Shown: positions 1 through 13,022, numbered from the stretch's first letter. The stretch is 47,955 nucleotides of DNA from Actinomyces sp. ICM47 (GCF_000278725.1 NZ_ALCA01000105.1:1-47955); one strand, 5' to 3'. Made by a program: numbers and translations. Notes: generated by a model from the sequence alone, not told the origin.

Positions 1-730
<730 letters not shown>

Positions 731-734
731 GGAC

Positions 735-775
735 CCACGACGGGCGGGAGGCATGGCGAGCCTCCCGCATCGTGG
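735..775 (+). terminator. Hairpin terminator after the acetyltransferase
   Basis: A perfect 9-bp stem (744-752 GCGGGAGGC with 760-768 GCCTCCCGC, 7-nt loop) is extended by an outer CCACGA/TCGTGG pairing (735-740/770-775). It has no U-tract, as is common for hairpin terminators in GC-rich actinobacteria. It lies 4 bp after the stop and before the dapA promoter. Confidence 0.6.
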
Positions 776-820
776 ACTCTCCTCACGAACCGGTGGAGGC
801 CTCGTCACGTGGCGAGTGCG

Positions 821-833
821 TAAGATGGGGGCA
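821..833 (+). promoter_or_regulatory. -10 element for leaderless dapA mRNA
   Basis: TAAGAT at 821-826 fits the actinobacterial TANNNT -10 and ends 6 nt before the ATG at 833, so transcription should begin at or next to the start codon. No Shine-Dalgarno sequence would then be present in the transcript. Confidence 0.6.
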
Positions 834-1729
834 TGACGAATATTCCTCCTCGCCGATTCGGTTCCCTGGCCGCCGCCATGGTCACCCCCATGACCGAGGC
901 CGGCGACATCGACCTGCCCTCTGCCCAGCGCCTCGCGATCAAGCTCGTTGACGAAGGCTGCGACACGATCCTCCTGTCCGGTACGACGGGTGAGTCGCCG
1001 ACGACACACCAGCCCGAAAAGAACGACCTCACCGACGCGGTTCGCGAAGCCGTCGGAGACCGCGCCTTCATCCTGTGCGGTGCCTGCTCCAACGACACAG
1101 CACACGCCGTGCGCATCGGTGAAGGTGCCCAGGAACACGGCGCGGACGGTCTGCTGGTCGTGTCCCCGTACTACAACCGTCCCTCCCAGGAAGGCCTGCG
1201 CGCCCACGTGCGCGCCGTCACCGATGCTGTCGACCTGCCCGTCATGCTCTACGACATTCCCGGCCGCACCGGCATCGCCTTCTCCGACTCCACCCTTGAC
1301 ATCCTCGCCCAGCACCCGCGCATCCTCGGGGTCAAGGACGCCACCGGCGACGTCGAGACAGGCGTGGAGCGCATGCACCGCACCGGCCTGGAGTACTACT
1401 CGGGCGATGACGGCCTGAACTTCGCGTGGATGACGGGCGGAGCCTCCGGCTTCATCTCCGTCGTGACCCACGTGGCCTCCGCCCACTACCGCCGCATGAT
1501 CGAGCTGCTCGACACCGACCAGGTGTGGGAGGCCCGCGAACTCTCCTACTCCCTGCGCCCCCTCGTCCACGCCATCATGGGCGGCGGCCAGGGTGCCGTC
1601 ATGGCCAAGTACGCCCTGTGGCTCCAGGGCGTCATCGACAGCCCCGCCGTGCGCCTACCGATGGTCGGCATCAGCGACGACGAGGTCTCGGCCCTGCGCC
1701 GCGCCCTGTGCGCTGCCGACCTACTGTAA
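833..1729 (+). CDS. dapA: 4-hydroxy-tetrahydrodipicolinate synthase
   Basis: This 298-residue enzyme condenses pyruvate with aspartate semialdehyde, the first committed step of lysine/diaminopimelate synthesis in the cytoplasm. The (beta/alpha)8-barrel signature is complete: GTTGESPT at residues 50-57, the YYNRP segment at 113-117, the catalytic tyrosine Y140 in LYDIPGRTG and the Schiff-base lysine K168 in VKDATGD. The length is normal for the family. The ATG at 833 is chosen because a -10 hexamer ends 6 nt upstream (leaderless start). Hairpins on both sides suggest a single-gene transcript, with rnj next in the conserved dapA-rnj order. Confidence 0.97.
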   Translation: MTNIPPRRFGSLAAAMVTPMTEAGDIDLPSAQRLAIKLVDEGCDTILLSGTTGESPTTHQPEKNDLTDAVREAVGDRAFILCGACSNDTAHAVRIGEGAQEHGADGLLVVSPYYNRPSQEGLRAHVRAVTDAVDLPVMLYDIPGRTGIAFSDSTLDILAQHPRILGVKDATGDVETGVERMHRTGLEYYSGDDGLNFAWMTGGASGFISVVTHVASAHYRRMIELLDTDQVWEARELSYSLRPLVHAIMGGGQGAVMAKYALWLQGVIDSPAVRLPMVGISDDEVSALRRALCAADLL

Positions 1730-1795
1730 AGCGTCTACTTATCCGACGCCCGTGCGGCGGGGGCCAGTCACGGCCTCGTCGATGAGACGGAACAC

Positions 1796-1826
1796 GGTCC
1801 CCTCCACGCCCAAGTGTGAGGGGGCC
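1796..1826 (+). terminator. Hairpin terminator between dapA and rnj
   Basis: The arms 1796-1804 (GGTCCCCTC) and 1818-1826 (GAGGGGGCC) form a 9-bp stem with one G-U pair and a 13-nt loop, about 70 bp after the dapA stop. There is no U-tract. A weaker GCGTC/GACGC stem sits at 1731-1749. Confidence 0.45.
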
Positions 1827-1886
1827 GACCCGCCTCAGGGATCTCCCGATGCGGGGAAAAGCTCTCTGACGTGGCAGACTGGCACC

Positions 1887-3578
1887 ATGAAGTCTTTGTA
1901 CGAGAATCTCAGCGAACCCGCGCCCCTGGAAGAGGGCGCACTGCGAGTGATCCCGCTGGGAGGTCTTGGCGAGGTCGGCCGTAACATGAACGTCCTCGAG
2001 TACCGGGGCAAGCTCCTGGTCGTGGACTGCGGCGTCCTCTTCCCCGAGGAGAGCCAGCCCGGCGTCGACCTCATCCTCCCCGATTTCTCCTGGATCGAGG
2101 ACCGCATGGACGACGTCGTGGGCATGGTCCTCACCCACGGCCACGAGGACCACATCGGTGCCGTGCCCTATCTGCTTAAACTGCGCGACGATATCCCGAT
2201 CTACGGCTCCGACCTGACCCTGGCTTTCGTCGCCCCCAAGCTGCGCGAACACCGCCTGCCCGACCCGGGCCTCACCGTCGTCGCCGAGGGCGACCGCCTC
2301 AGCGTCGGCCCCTTCGACCTCGAATTCGTCTCCGTCACCCACTCGATCCCCGACGCGCTCGCGGTCTTCGTGCGCACGGGTGCGGGCAACGTCCTGATTA
2401 CGGGCGACTTCAAGATGGATCAGCTGCCGCTGGACCGTCGCCTGACCGACCTGCGCGCCTTCGCCCGCATGGGTGAGGAAGGCGTCGACCTGTTCATGGT
2501 GGACTCCACGAATGCCCTGGTCCCGGGCTTTATCACGCCCGAACGCGAGATTGGCCCGGTCCTCGACCAGGTCTTCGGTGAGGCCTCCGGCCAGATCGTC
2601 GTCGCCTCCTTCGCCTCGCACGTGCACCGCGTCCAGCAGGTCATTAGTGCCGCTGCTCACCACGGGCGTCGCGTCGCGTTCGTGGGCCGCTCCATGGAGC
2701 GCAATATGCGCATCGCCGAGGAGAAAGGATACCTGACGATCCCCGAGGGCATCGTCGTGGACCTCAAGGGTATCGGTGAACTGCCGCCCTCCCAGCGCGT
2801 CTACATGGCGACCGGCTCCCAGGGCGAGCCGATGGCCGCCCTGTCGCGCATGTCGGTAGGGTCGCACCGTACGGTGACGATTGAGCCGGGCGACATGGTC
2901 GTGCTGGCGTCCTCGCTGATCCCGGGCAATGAGAACTCCGTGTACCGCGTTATCAACGACCTGACCCGCCTGGGCGCGCGCGTCGTGTCGAAGGAGAACG
3001 CGAAGGTGCATGTGTCGGGCCACGCGAGCGCCGGAGAACTCATCTACTGCTACAACATCGTCCAGCCCAAGAACGTCATGCCCATCCACGGCGAGGTCCG
3101 CCACCTGGTGGGCAACGGCCAGTTGGCCGTCAAGACAGGCATCGACCCGCAGCATGTGGTCCTGGCTGAGGACGGCGTGACGGTCGACCTCAAGGACGGC
3201 GTCGCGCGCGTGTCGGGCATCGTGCCGTGTGAGTACGTGTACGTGGACGGCCGCTCCATCGGCGAAATCTCCGAGGACGAGCTGGAAACCCGCCGTACCC
3301 TGGGGGCGGAGGGCTTCATCTCGATCTTCGCTGTGGTCGAGCACGATTCGGGTATGGTCCTCGCGGGTCCCGAGATCCGCGCGATCGGCATGGCTGAGGA
3401 TGACTCGGTCTTCGAGGAGATACTGCCCGACGTCACTAAGGCCCTCAAGGACGCGGCTGCGCCCGGCGGCCAGGACCCCTACGTCCTGCAGCAGGCGATG
3501 CGCCGCGTCATCGGTCGCTGGGTCGCGCGACGTCTGCGTCGTCGTCCTATGATCGTTCCGGTGGTCACCGAGCAGTAG
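1887..3578 (+). CDS. rnj: Ribonuclease J
   Basis: A 563-residue metallo-beta-lactamase/beta-CASP ribonuclease that processes and degrades RNA with endonuclease and 5'-3' exonuclease activity. The zinc motif HGHEDH is at residues 84-89, with the downstream metal ligands in SVTHSIPDA and ITGDFK. The beta-CASP region (VASFASHVHRVQQV, then TGSQGEP) and the HVSGHAS motif are also present, followed by the RNase J C-terminal domain. The frame is open further upstream, but the ATG at 1887 gives the expected N-terminus. A -10-like CAGACT ends 6 nt before it, so it may also be leaderless, although the hexamer lacks the first T. dapA-rnj-ftsK is a conserved actinobacterial order. Confidence 0.95.
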   Translation: MKSLYENLSEPAPLEEGALRVIPLGGLGEVGRNMNVLEYRGKLLVVDCGVLFPEESQPGVDLILPDFSWIEDRMDDVVGMVLTHGHEDHIGAVPYLLKLRDDIPIYGSDLTLAFVAPKLREHRLPDPGLTVVAEGDRLSVGPFDLEFVSVTHSIPDALAVFVRTGAGNVLITGDFKMDQLPLDRRLTDLRAFARMGEEGVDLFMVDSTNALVPGFITPEREIGPVLDQVFGEASGQIVVASFASHVHRVQQVISAAAHHGRRVAFVGRSMERNMRIAEEKGYLTIPEGIVVDLKGIGELPPSQRVYMATGSQGEPMAALSRMSVGSHRTVTIEPGDMVVLASSLIPGNENSVYRVINDLTRLGARVVSKENAKVHVSGHASAGELIYCYNIVQPKNVMPIHGEVRHLVGNGQLAVKTGIDPQHVVLAEDGVTVDLKDGVARVSGIVPCEYVYVDGRSIGEISEDELETRRTLGAEGFISIFAVVEHDSGMVLAGPEIRAIGMAEDDSVFEEILPDVTKALKDAAAPGGQDPYVLQQAMRRVIGRWVARRLRRRPMIVPVVTEQ

Positions 3579-3651
3579 GAGCTCGGCAGTTTTCAGTGAC
3601 GAGGCCGTGGCTACCCGGGTGGTAGCGCGGCACACAGGGGAAGGAAAGTCC

Positions 3652-4599
3652 GTGGCGGGTCGCTTCATTTCGACGCACTCGGTTGCTCTGGTCTTGCCAA
3701 TGCACATCGCCTACATTCCCGAGCGCGGGGGATCGGTGCACGCCGATGCCGCGAGCTCTCGGCCCGGCGGTGGGTTCACGACCCTGTGCGCCGCGGCGGC
3801 CATGGGCGTCCCGGCGGCAGCGGCCTCGCCACTGGGCACCGGCCCGAACTCCTTCCAGGTGCGTCAGCAGCTGGTGGAGGCGGGCGTGGAGGTCCTGACC
3901 CCCGAGCTGGTCGGCGATATCGGTGTCGTTATCCAGCTGATCGATAAGGGCGGAACGATGTGCTCGGTCGTCACCGCGGGAGTCGAGTCCGAGCCCTCGC
4001 GTACCACCCTCGACCGTATTGAGCTGCGCGAGGGGGACGTCGTGCACGTGGCGGCCTCAGACATGACGAACGCGCACGCGGCAGTCGAACTCAGCGAATG
4101 GGCTGCGGCCCTGCCTCCCTTCGTTACCCTCGTCGTCTCCGTGTCGCCCGCGGTCGTGCAGGTGCCCGTCGAGGCATGGGAGACGATCCTGCCGCGCGCC
4201 GACGTGGTGACGATGAACGACTGGGAGGCCTCGGCCCTGGCTGACATCCTAGACCGCACCCGTTGCGGCTCCACGATCCGTTCCTACATGCGCCCCGACG
4301 CTGCCACCGTGCGCCGCGTGGGCAACCGAGGCTGCGAACTCCAGCTCGGCGCGGATGCCCCCATCATCACGATTCCCGCATTCGAGGTGGCCATCGCCGA
4401 CACCGCGGGCGTGGGGGACACCCACATCGCAGAGATGTGCGCTGGCATCCTCCTGGGCCACGACCTGGAGACCGCATGCCTCATGGCGAACGCTGGCGGG
4501 GCACTCGCCGTCTCTCACGAGTCTGCCCTGCCCGTGCCCACGCGCGAGCAGGTTGACAACGTGCTCGAAACCGGTGTTGTTACGAATATCCTGCGCTGA
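3652..4599 (+). CDS. PfkB-family carbohydrate kinase
   Basis: A 315-residue ribokinase-fold kinase. The N-terminal substrate loop ([17 protein letters not shown], including the conserved paired glycines) and the C-terminal anion-hole motif DTAGVGD carrying the catalytic aspartate are both visible, as is MNDWEASAL, the usual NxxE segment. After GVGD the sequence reads TH rather than the common AF/SF, so it is a divergent member, and the sugar or nucleoside substrate cannot be named. GTG 3652 is chosen because AAGGAAAG lies 5-11 nt upstream; an upstream GTG at 3607 lacks such a site. It sits between rnj and ftsK, an uninformative context. Confidence 0.8.
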   Translation: MAGRFISTHSVALVLPMHIAYIPERGGSVHADAASSRPGGGFTTLCAAAAMGVPAAAASPLGTGPNSFQVRQQLVEAGVEVLTPELVGDIGVVIQLIDKGGTMCSVVTAGVESEPSRTTLDRIELREGDVVHVAASDMTNAHAAVELSEWAAALPPFVTLVVSVSPAVVQVPVEAWETILPRADVVTMNDWEASALADILDRTRCGSTIRSYMRPDAATVRRVGNRGCELQLGADAPIITIPAFEVAIADTAGVGDTHIAEMCAGILLGHDLETACLMANAGGALAVSHESALPVPTREQVDNVLETGVVTNILR

Positions 4600-4655
4600 G
4601 CGCTCGCGGCGCGCCTCCTGAGCGGGGCCAGCGCGGGCGATATCGTGGAGCAATC

Positions 4656-7517
<2,862 letters not shown>

Positions 7518-7533
7518 GAGAGAGGTACCAGCA

Positions 7534-8232
7534 ATGACTGATAACGTGTCGCGCGTTCAACGGGGCTCCGCAGTCCCCGTCGTGAACCTGCCGAACGTGC
7601 TGACCATGGCGCGCCTGGTCTTCGTCCCCGTCTTCATCATTTTGGCCCTACAGGACTCCTGGCTCGCGAAGTGGGTGGCCTTCGTCATCTTCGCGCTTGC
7701 CTCGATCACGGATCATCTCGACGGGCATCTGGCTCGTTCATGGAACCAGATCACCGACTTCGGGCGCATCGTCGATCCCATCGCTGACAAGGCTTTGACC
7801 CTGGGAGGTTTCGTTCTCCTGTCCTGGCAGGGGTTCTTGCCCTGGTTCGTGACGATCCTGATCGCTGTGCGCGAGCTCGGCATCACCGCGATGCGCGCCT
7901 TTTTCCTGCGCCGTGGCGTCGTTGTCTCGGCGAATTGGATGGGTAAGCTGAAGACCTTCTTCCAGATCATTGCGCTGGGGACGCTGCTCATCCCATGGGA
8001 GCACTTCTATGCGATCGACAGGGCTAACCAGTGGTGGGTTATTCTCGTGATTCGCCTCGGTCTCGCCCTGTCCGGTATCGCACTGGCGCTGACCCTCATT
8101 TCTGGTGTCGCCTACGTGGTCGAGGGCGTCACACTGATGCGCACTCCTGCCATCGTCGACTCTCATGAGGCAGACGGCGGGCACGCGGCTTCCGCGGACT
8201 CGTCTCCTGCTGGGCAGCCCATTCAGAGTTGA
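7534..8232 (+). CDS. pgsA: CDP-diacylglycerol--glycerol-3-phosphate 3-phosphatidyltransferase
   Basis: A 232-residue inner-membrane enzyme that makes phosphatidylglycerol phosphate, the precursor of phosphatidylglycerol and cardiolipin. The CDP-alcohol phosphatidyltransferase signature is complete: D60, D63-G64, A67-R68, G77, D81, D85 in the pattern D-x2-DG-x2-AR-x8-G-x3-D-x3-D. Hydrophobic segments span the rest, with a hydrophilic C-terminal tail. The frame is open upstream into ftsK, but ATG 7534 is preceded by AGAGAGG at 7519-7525, an ideal ribosome site. It follows ftsK by 16 bp and is probably co-transcribed. Confidence 0.94.
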   Translation: MTDNVSRVQRGSAVPVVNLPNVLTMARLVFVPVFIILALQDSWLAKWVAFVIFALASITDHLDGHLARSWNQITDFGRIVDPIADKALTLGGFVLLSWQGFLPWFVTILIAVRELGITAMRAFFLRRGVVVSANWMGKLKTFFQIIALGTLLIPWEHFYAIDRANQWWVILVIRLGLALSGIALALTLISGVAYVVEGVTLMRTPAIVDSHEADGGHAASADSSPAGQPIQS

Positions 8233-8390
8233 GTCTGGGTGACGCAACCCATACGCGAATTGAATGCCCGGTGGAATAGGCCGGTTTGGGTGCGCGTTGA
8301 CAGAACATGACAATAACCCGAGGCGTGCGCGCGCCCGGTTACACCGGTCCGATGCGCGAACTAACGATGCGCCCGACGATCAAGAACGGC

Positions 8391-8403
8391 TACAGTAACG
8401 ATA
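8391..8403 (+). promoter_or_regulatory. -10 element for leaderless clgR-like mRNA
   Basis: TACAGT at 8391-8396 (TANNNT) ends 6 nt before the ATG at 8403. No ribosome site precedes that ATG. The 160 bp upstream hold a TTGACA at 8297-8302 without a matching -10, a short TGGGT/ACCCA stem at 8236-8251, and otherwise nothing recognised. Confidence 0.6.
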
Positions 8404-8717
8404 TGGAAAAGACACTGAGCGAAACTCCGCTGCTGCGCAGCGAACTGGGCGATGTCCTGCGTGGCATCCGCCAGCGCCAGGGTCGAACCCTGCGCGAAGT
8501 CTCCTCCGAAGCACAGGTGTCCCTGGGCTATCTCTCCGAAGTTGAGCGCGGGCAGAAGGAGGCGTCCTCCGAACTGCTCGAGGCCATTACCTCCGCTCTG
8601 CGCGTTCCGCTGTGGTTCGTGCTGCGCGAGGTCTCCGAACGCATGGCGATCATCGACGGTGCTGTCATTCCCGACGCGGTGCCCGACGATCTCGTACCCG
8701 TCACGCTGATCTCCTGA
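8403..8717 (+). CDS. clgR: XRE-family regulator, ClgR/PopR-like
   Basis: A 104-residue protein with a Cro/CI-type helix-turn-helix at about residues 18-72 ([20 protein letters not shown], then [11 protein letters not shown]). This motif and its place just before recA match ClgR, the actinobacterial activator of clp protease and stress genes. The C-terminus ends [10 protein letters not shown] and does not show the Ala-Ala degradation end described for some ClgR proteins. The start at 8403 is chosen over an in-frame ATG at 8307 because a -10 hexamer lies 6 nt before it and homology begins near here. The gene symbol rests on family and context, not on a tested regulon. Confidence 0.82.
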   Translation: MEKTLSETPLLRSELGDVLRGIRQRQGRTLREVSSEAQVSLGYLSEVERGQKEASSELLEAITSALRVPLWFVLREVSERMAIIDGAVIPDAVPDDLVPVTLIS

Positions 8718-8720
8718 CGC

Positions 8721-8945
8721 GTGAAGCACTCCGAGTTTTACGAAGCGGTCGAGGCGACCTTCGGGTCGGCCCTCGGCCGCTCGTACGTTTCTGACCTCTA
8801 CCTCGCCTCGCTGGGGGCCACAGCCCGCGACGCTCTGTCTGCCGGGGCGAGTCCTGACGAGGTCTGGGCGCAGCTGTGCGAAGAAACCGGGCGTGAGGAT
8901 GCGCGCTGGATTCATCGCCTCGACCCGCGCGAACGGAGCCGCTGA
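8721..8945 (+). CDS. DUF3046 family protein
   Basis: A 74-residue small protein starting with GTG 3 bp after the clgR-like stop, so surely in the same transcript. The pattern HSEFYEAVEATFG, a central LASLGATARDALSAG and an EVWAQLCEE helix match the actinobacterial DUF3046 family, which is regularly encoded beside recA. No catalytic motif or membrane segment is visible and its function is unknown. Confidence 0.85.
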   Translation: MKHSEFYEAVEATFGSALGRSYVSDLYLASLGATARDALSAGASPDEVWAQLCEETGREDARWIHRLDPRERSR

Positions 8946-9037
8946 CTCCTTTATCGTTTTCCATGCGCGAACGCGCATTGCTGCGCGTTTGTGTTCTCGC
9001 ATGCCCTGCCTGGTGTCTCGGCGTGTCGCCGCAGTAT

Positions 9038-9060
9038 CGAACATCTGTTCCATCTAAGCT
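9038..9060 (+). promoter_or_regulatory. SOS box and -10 of recA
   Basis: CGAACATCTGTTCC (9038-9051) matches the Gram-positive LexA operator CGAACATATGTTCG at 12 of 14 positions. A TAAGCT -10 (9055-9060) lies just downstream, so LexA would block the promoter. Transcription from here gives a leader of about 155 nt before the recA ATG. The rest of the 8946-9221 gap is that leader; it holds no gene. Confidence 0.82.
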
Positions 9061-9221
9061 GATGGGCGACGAATCGTCCTCGCGTGTCGTCCACAGGGGT
9101 GGCGCGTGCGGGACGCAGATGACGATGGCCGGTCGCATACTCGTCATGGCGCCTCGGAGAGGGGCGTCATTGAGGCCAGGACACTCGCAGGCCGGAGAGG
9201 CCGCAGAACGAAAGGACCATC

Positions 9222-10319
9222 ATGGCAGCCCGTAAGGCACCCGCGGCAAAGACCGTCACGAACGACCGCAATAAGGCGCTCGAAGTCGCCCTGTCGCAGA
9301 TTGATAAGCAATTCGGCAAGGGATCCGTGATGCGCTTGGGTGACGACAATCGTCCTCCCGTTCAGGTGATCCCCACCGGCTCTCTTGCTCTCGATGTCGC
9401 GCTCGGCATCGGTGGCCTACCCCGCGGGCGTGTCATTGAGGTCTACGGTCCCGAATCCTCCGGTAAAACTACGGTTGCTCTGCACGCCGTTGCGAACGCC
9501 CAGAAGGCCGGCGGCAACGCGGCCTTCATCGACGCTGAGCACGCGCTCGACCCCGTCTACGCTCGCGCCCTGGGCGTGGACACCGATTCCCTGCTGGTCT
9601 CTCAGCCCGACACGGGCGAGCAGGCCCTCGAAATTGCCGACATGCTGATCCGCTCGGGCGGCATCGACATTATCGTCATCGACTCGGTCGCGGCCCTGGT
9701 GCCCAAGGCAGAAATTGAGGGCGAGATGGGCGACTCCCACGTGGGCCTGCAGGCCCGCCTCATGAGCCAGGCCCTGCGTAAGATCACGGGTGCCCTCTCG
9801 GCGACCGGCACGACCGCGATCTTCATCAACCAGCTGCGTGAAAAGATCGGCGTGTTTTTCGGTTCCCCGGAGACCACGACCGGCGGTAAGGCCCTGAAGT
9901 TCTACGCCTCGGTGCGCATCGACGTGCGTCGCATCGAAACTCTCAAGGAAGCGGGTTCGCCTGTCGGAAACCGTACGCGCGCCAAGGTGGTCAAGAACAA
10001 GATGGCTCCGCCTTTCAAGCAGGCTGAATTCGACATCGTCTACGGCAAGGGCATTTCGCGCGAAGGCTCGATCATTGACATGGGTGTCGAAGCCGGCATC
10101 GTGCGCAAGTCCGGCTCCTGGTTCACCTACGGGGATGACCAACTGGGTCAGGGCAAGGAGAATGTGCGCCAGTTCCTGGTGGATAACCCCGAGCTGGCTA
10201 ACGAGATCGAGCAGAAGATCCTGATCGCGCTCGGCATTGCCGAGGAACCGGAGCCGGAGAAGGAGAAGGGGTCCAAGAAAGCACCTGCGGTTGACCCGGA
10301 CGAGGATGCGGGCTTCTGA
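9222..10319 (+). CDS. recA: Recombinase RecA
   Basis: A 365-residue DNA-dependent ATPase that forms filaments on single-stranded DNA, drives homologous recombination and triggers LexA self-cleavage. Walker A GPESSGKT is at residues 76-83, Walker [13 protein letters not shown] follows, and the L2 loop [11 protein letters not shown] and the C-terminal domain are intact. It ends in a charged tail rich in Glu and Lys. GAAAGGACC precedes the ATG. It is LexA-controlled by the box at 9038, and recX follows 3 bp after the stop. Confidence 0.99.
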   Translation: MAARKAPAAKTVTNDRNKALEVALSQIDKQFGKGSVMRLGDDNRPPVQVIPTGSLALDVALGIGGLPRGRVIEVYGPESSGKTTVALHAVANAQKAGGNAAFIDAEHALDPVYARALGVDTDSLLVSQPDTGEQALEIADMLIRSGGIDIIVIDSVAALVPKAEIEGEMGDSHVGLQARLMSQALRKITGALSATGTTAIFINQLREKIGVFFGSPETTTGGKALKFYASVRIDVRRIETLKEAGSPVGNRTRAKVVKNKMAPPFKQAEFDIVYGKGISREGSIIDMGVEAGIVRKSGSWFTYGDDQLGQGKENVRQFLVDNPELANEIEQKILIALGIAEEPEPEKEKGSKKAPAVDPDEDAGF

Positions 10320-10322
10320 GTC

Positions 10323-10952
10323 GTGGTCCGCTATCTGGATCCGGAGGAGCATCCGGAGCTGGGGGAGGAGCGACGCCACCGCTCCTCCCCGGGGCAGCGG
10401 CTGGCCCGCGTCCGCGAACGTAACGCCGCCCTGACGGGTTCAGCCGCCATCGAGGCAGCGCGTGAGGTCGCACTGCGGAAGCTAGATGCGCGCGCCTGTT
10501 CGCGCGCGGAACTGACCAGTGCCATTGAGGGGCGCGGTTTTAGTGCCGATCTGGCCCTCCAGGTCGTTGATCGGCTTGAAGCTGTGGGCCTGGTCGATGA
10601 CCAGGCCTATGCCGATGCTCTGGTGCGCTCGCGCTTTTCAGGCACCGGGGCATCGGGCCGCGCTTTGCGTGAGGTGCTCGTGCGTAAGGGGCTGGAACCG
10701 GGCATCATCGAGCGAGCACTGTCCCAGATCAGCCGTGATGACGAGGCCGAGAGGGCCGCCCAGCTCGTGGCGCGCAAGCGCCGATCACTGGCGGGTGTTC
10801 CTCGGCAGAGCGCGTACCGGCGCTTGTGCTCGATGCTGGCGCGCAAAGGCTATTCCCCATCCGTGGCCTCCAATGCGGTGCGCGATGCCCTGGATGAATG
10901 GCATGCTGGTAGCTCGGACGATGACGAAGGCTGGGGCTGGGAGGTGTCCTGA
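10323..10952 (+). CDS. recX: Regulatory protein RecX
   Basis: A 209-residue RecA modulator made of three-helix RecX repeats: residues about 45-95 (ALRKLDARACSRAELTSAIE), about 95-145 (VGLVDDQAYADALVRSRF) and about 150-200 (RRLCSMLARKGYSPSVASNA). RecX binds RecA filaments and limits their activity. The GTG start is 3 bp after recA, without a strong ribosome site, indicating coupling to recA translation. An acidic N-terminal extension and an acidic Trp-containing C-terminus (DDDEGWGWEVS) are seen. Confidence 0.93.
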   Translation: MVRYLDPEEHPELGEERRHRSSPGQRLARVRERNAALTGSAAIEAAREVALRKLDARACSRAELTSAIEGRGFSADLALQVVDRLEAVGLVDDQAYADALVRSRFSGTGASGRALREVLVRKGLEPGIIERALSQISRDDEAERAAQLVARKRRSLAGVPRQSAYRRLCSMLARKGYSPSVASNAVRDALDEWHAGSSDDDEGWGWEVS

Positions 10953-10954
10953 GA

Positions 10955-11449
10955 ATGGATGACGCACAGGTGACGGACCTGATCGGGCAGATGACGCGCC
11001 GTGGGCTGACGGTTGCGACCGCAGAGTCGCTGACCGGAGGGGGCCTCGTTGCCCGCATGGTTGATGTGCCCGGCGCATCCCACGTCGTGCGCGGAGGGGC
11101 GTGTACTTACGCGGTGGATACGAAGGCCTCGGTCTTGGGGGTCTCTCGCGCGCGCCTCGATCAAACCGGTCCGGTGGACGAGCAGGTGGCCAGGCAGATG
11201 GCTGAGGGGGCTCGCGTGTTGTTCGGTGCTGCCATCGGCCTGTCGACGACGGGTGTAGCCGGTCCCGGCCCCGCCGATGGTTTCCCTGCCGGCACCGTTC
11301 ACGTTGCGTGCGCGCACGAGGGCGGGACGGAGCACAGGTTGGTGCACCTGGAGGGGGATCGAGCCCGCGTGCGTACCGGAGCCATCGACGCGGCTTTGGC
11401 GCTGTTGCGTGACGTGCTCGACTCCTCTGGTGGCCGCGAGCACGACTAG
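10955..11449 (+). CDS. CinA C-terminal-domain protein (nicotinamide-nucleotide amidohydrolase type)
   Basis: A 164-residue protein consisting only of the CinA C-terminal domain, the PncC-type fold that deamidates nicotinamide mononucleotide. [14 protein letters not shown] at about 20-33 and [11 protein letters not shown] near residue 98 are the family signatures. The N-terminal molybdopterin-like domain of full CinA is absent, as in many actinobacterial versions. It starts 2 bp after the recX stop. In many actinobacteria this gene lies between pgsA and clgR; here it follows recX. Its stop TAG doubles as the start of the miaB -10 hexamer. Confidence 0.88.
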   Translation: MDDAQVTDLIGQMTRRGLTVATAESLTGGGLVARMVDVPGASHVVRGGACTYAVDTKASVLGVSRARLDQTGPVDEQVARQMAEGARVLFGAAIGLSTTGVAGPGPADGFPAGTVHVACAHEGGTEHRLVHLEGDRARVRTGAIDAALALLRDVLDSSGGREHD

Positions 11450-11461
11450 ACTGTTGTGCGA
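11447..11461 (+). promoter_or_regulatory. -10 element for leaderless miaB mRNA
   Basis: TAGACT at 11447-11452 (TANNNT) ends 8 nt before the miaB ATG and overlaps the stop codon of the preceding gene. No ribosome site is present before the ATG. Confidence 0.5.
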
Positions 11462-12999
11462 TGAATACGACGACACCGCAGGTAAATGCCCTGCCTCGCA
11501 CCTATGCGGTGCGAACGCTCGGCTGCCAGATGAACGAACACGATTCCGAGCGTATGGCGGGTCTGCTGGAGCAGGCCGGCCTCGTCCCTGTTGACACCGT
11601 CCCCGAGGCCGCCGCTCGCGCGACCGACGCGGGCGACATGGGTGCAGACGTTATCGTCATCAACACCTGCTCGGTGCGTGAAAACGCCGCGACCCGCCTG
11701 TTCGGCAACCTCGGGCAGTTGGCCGCCGTCAAGCGCGAGCGCCCGGGCATGCAGATTGCGGTTGGCGGATGCCTGGCCCAGCAGATGCGCGACGGCATCG
11801 TCTCCAAGGCTCCGTGGGTGGACGCTGTCTTTGGCACCCACAACATCGATGTGCTCCCGGCGCTGCTGCGCCGCGCCGAACATAATCGCAAGGCCGCCGT
11901 CGAAATCGAGGAATCACTCAAGGTCTTCCCCTCGACGCTGCCTACTCACCGCGAGAGCGCGTTCGCGGCGTGGGTGTCGATCTCGGTGGGGTGCAACAAC
12001 ACGTGCACGTTCTGCATCGTGCCTCACCTGCGCGGCAAGGAACGCGATCGTCGCCCTGGCGACATCCTGGCTGAGGTCGAGGCTGTCGCCTCGCAGGGGG
12101 CCATTGAGGTGACGCTGCTGGGGCAGAACGTGAACTCCTACGGCGTGGGCTTTGGTGAGCGCGGTGCGTTTGCTGACCTGCTGCGGGCCGTCGGTCGCGT
12201 GGAGGGCATCGAGCGCGTGCGTTTCACCTCGCCTCACCCTGCCGCCTTCACGGACGACGTCATCGCGGCGATGGCGCAGACGCCTACGGTGATGCCGAGT
12301 CTGCACATGCCGCTCCAGTCGGGTTCTGACGCCGTGCTGCGCCAGATGCGTCGCTCCTACCGCCGCGAGCGTTTCATGGGCATTCTGGACCGTGTGCGCG
12401 CCGCGATTCCTGAGGCCGCCATCACGACCGATATCATCGTGGGCTTCCCCGGTGAGACGGAAGAGGACTTCCAGGCGACCCTGGACGTCGTGGAACAGGC
12501 GCGTTTCACGTCGGCCTTTACCTTCCTGTACTCGCGTCGCCCGGGTACGCCCGCTGCCGACCGCGAGGACCAGGTTCCCGATGACGTTGCTCTCGAGCGC
12601 TACCAGCGTCTCGTGAGGCTTCAGGAGCGTATCTGCGCTGAAGACAACGCAGCGTTGGCGGGTACCGAGGTCGAAATCCTCGTGTCCGAGGGGGACGGCC
12701 GTAAGGATGGTACGACCCATCGTATGTCGGGTCGTGCTCGTGATAATCGCCTCGTGCACGTCGCACTGCCCGAGGGCCTCGCTGAGGCCGACCGTCCCCG
12801 TCCTGGCGACATGATTCGTGCGACGGTGACCTATGGCGCTCCGCACCACCTGATTGCTGATTCTGGTGCTCAGGGTGGCCTCTTCGAGGTGCGCCGTACG
12901 CGCGCCGGTGACGTGTGGCAGGCCCGTCAGGCGTCGCCGGAACCCGACACTGCTGTATCGCTTGGTATTCCGACGCTACGCGTGGGTGCCTCGCGCTGA
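11461..12999 (+). CDS. miaB: tRNA-2-methylthio-N6-dimethylallyladenosine synthase
   Basis: A 512-residue radical-SAM methylthiotransferase that adds the 2-methylthio group to i6A37 of tRNAs, using the product of MiaA encoded 3 kb downstream. The N-terminal UPF0004 cluster cysteines are C22, C70 and C104; the radical-SAM cysteines C178, C182 and C185 are in [20 protein letters not shown] domain lies near the C-terminus (about 395-465), followed by a short extension. The length is slightly above the usual 450-500. The -10 hexamer 8 nt upstream supports a start at 11461. Confidence 0.96.
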   Translation: MNTTTPQVNALPRTYAVRTLGCQMNEHDSERMAGLLEQAGLVPVDTVPEAAARATDAGDMGADVIVINTCSVRENAATRLFGNLGQLAAVKRERPGMQIAVGGCLAQQMRDGIVSKAPWVDAVFGTHNIDVLPALLRRAEHNRKAAVEIEESLKVFPSTLPTHRESAFAAWVSISVGCNNTCTFCIVPHLRGKERDRRPGDILAEVEAVASQGAIEVTLLGQNVNSYGVGFGERGAFADLLRAVGRVEGIERVRFTSPHPAAFTDDVIAAMAQTPTVMPSLHMPLQSGSDAVLRQMRRSYRRERFMGILDRVRAAIPEAAITTDIIVGFPGETEEDFQATLDVVEQARFTSAFTFLYSRRPGTPAADREDQVPDDVALERYQRLVRLQERICAEDNAALAGTEVEILVSEGDGRKDGTTHRMSGRARDNRLVHVALPEGLAEADRPRPGDMIRATVTYGAPHHLIADSGAQGGLFEVRRTRAGDVWQARQASPEPDTAVSLGIPTLRVGASR

Positions 13000-13022
13000 C
13001 TCTCGTGTTGTGATCGGTCACC

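Noticed and set aside
8963..9235. Open frame overlapping the recA start
   Set aside because: It covers the SOS box and recA leader, has no family pattern and overlaps recA out of frame.
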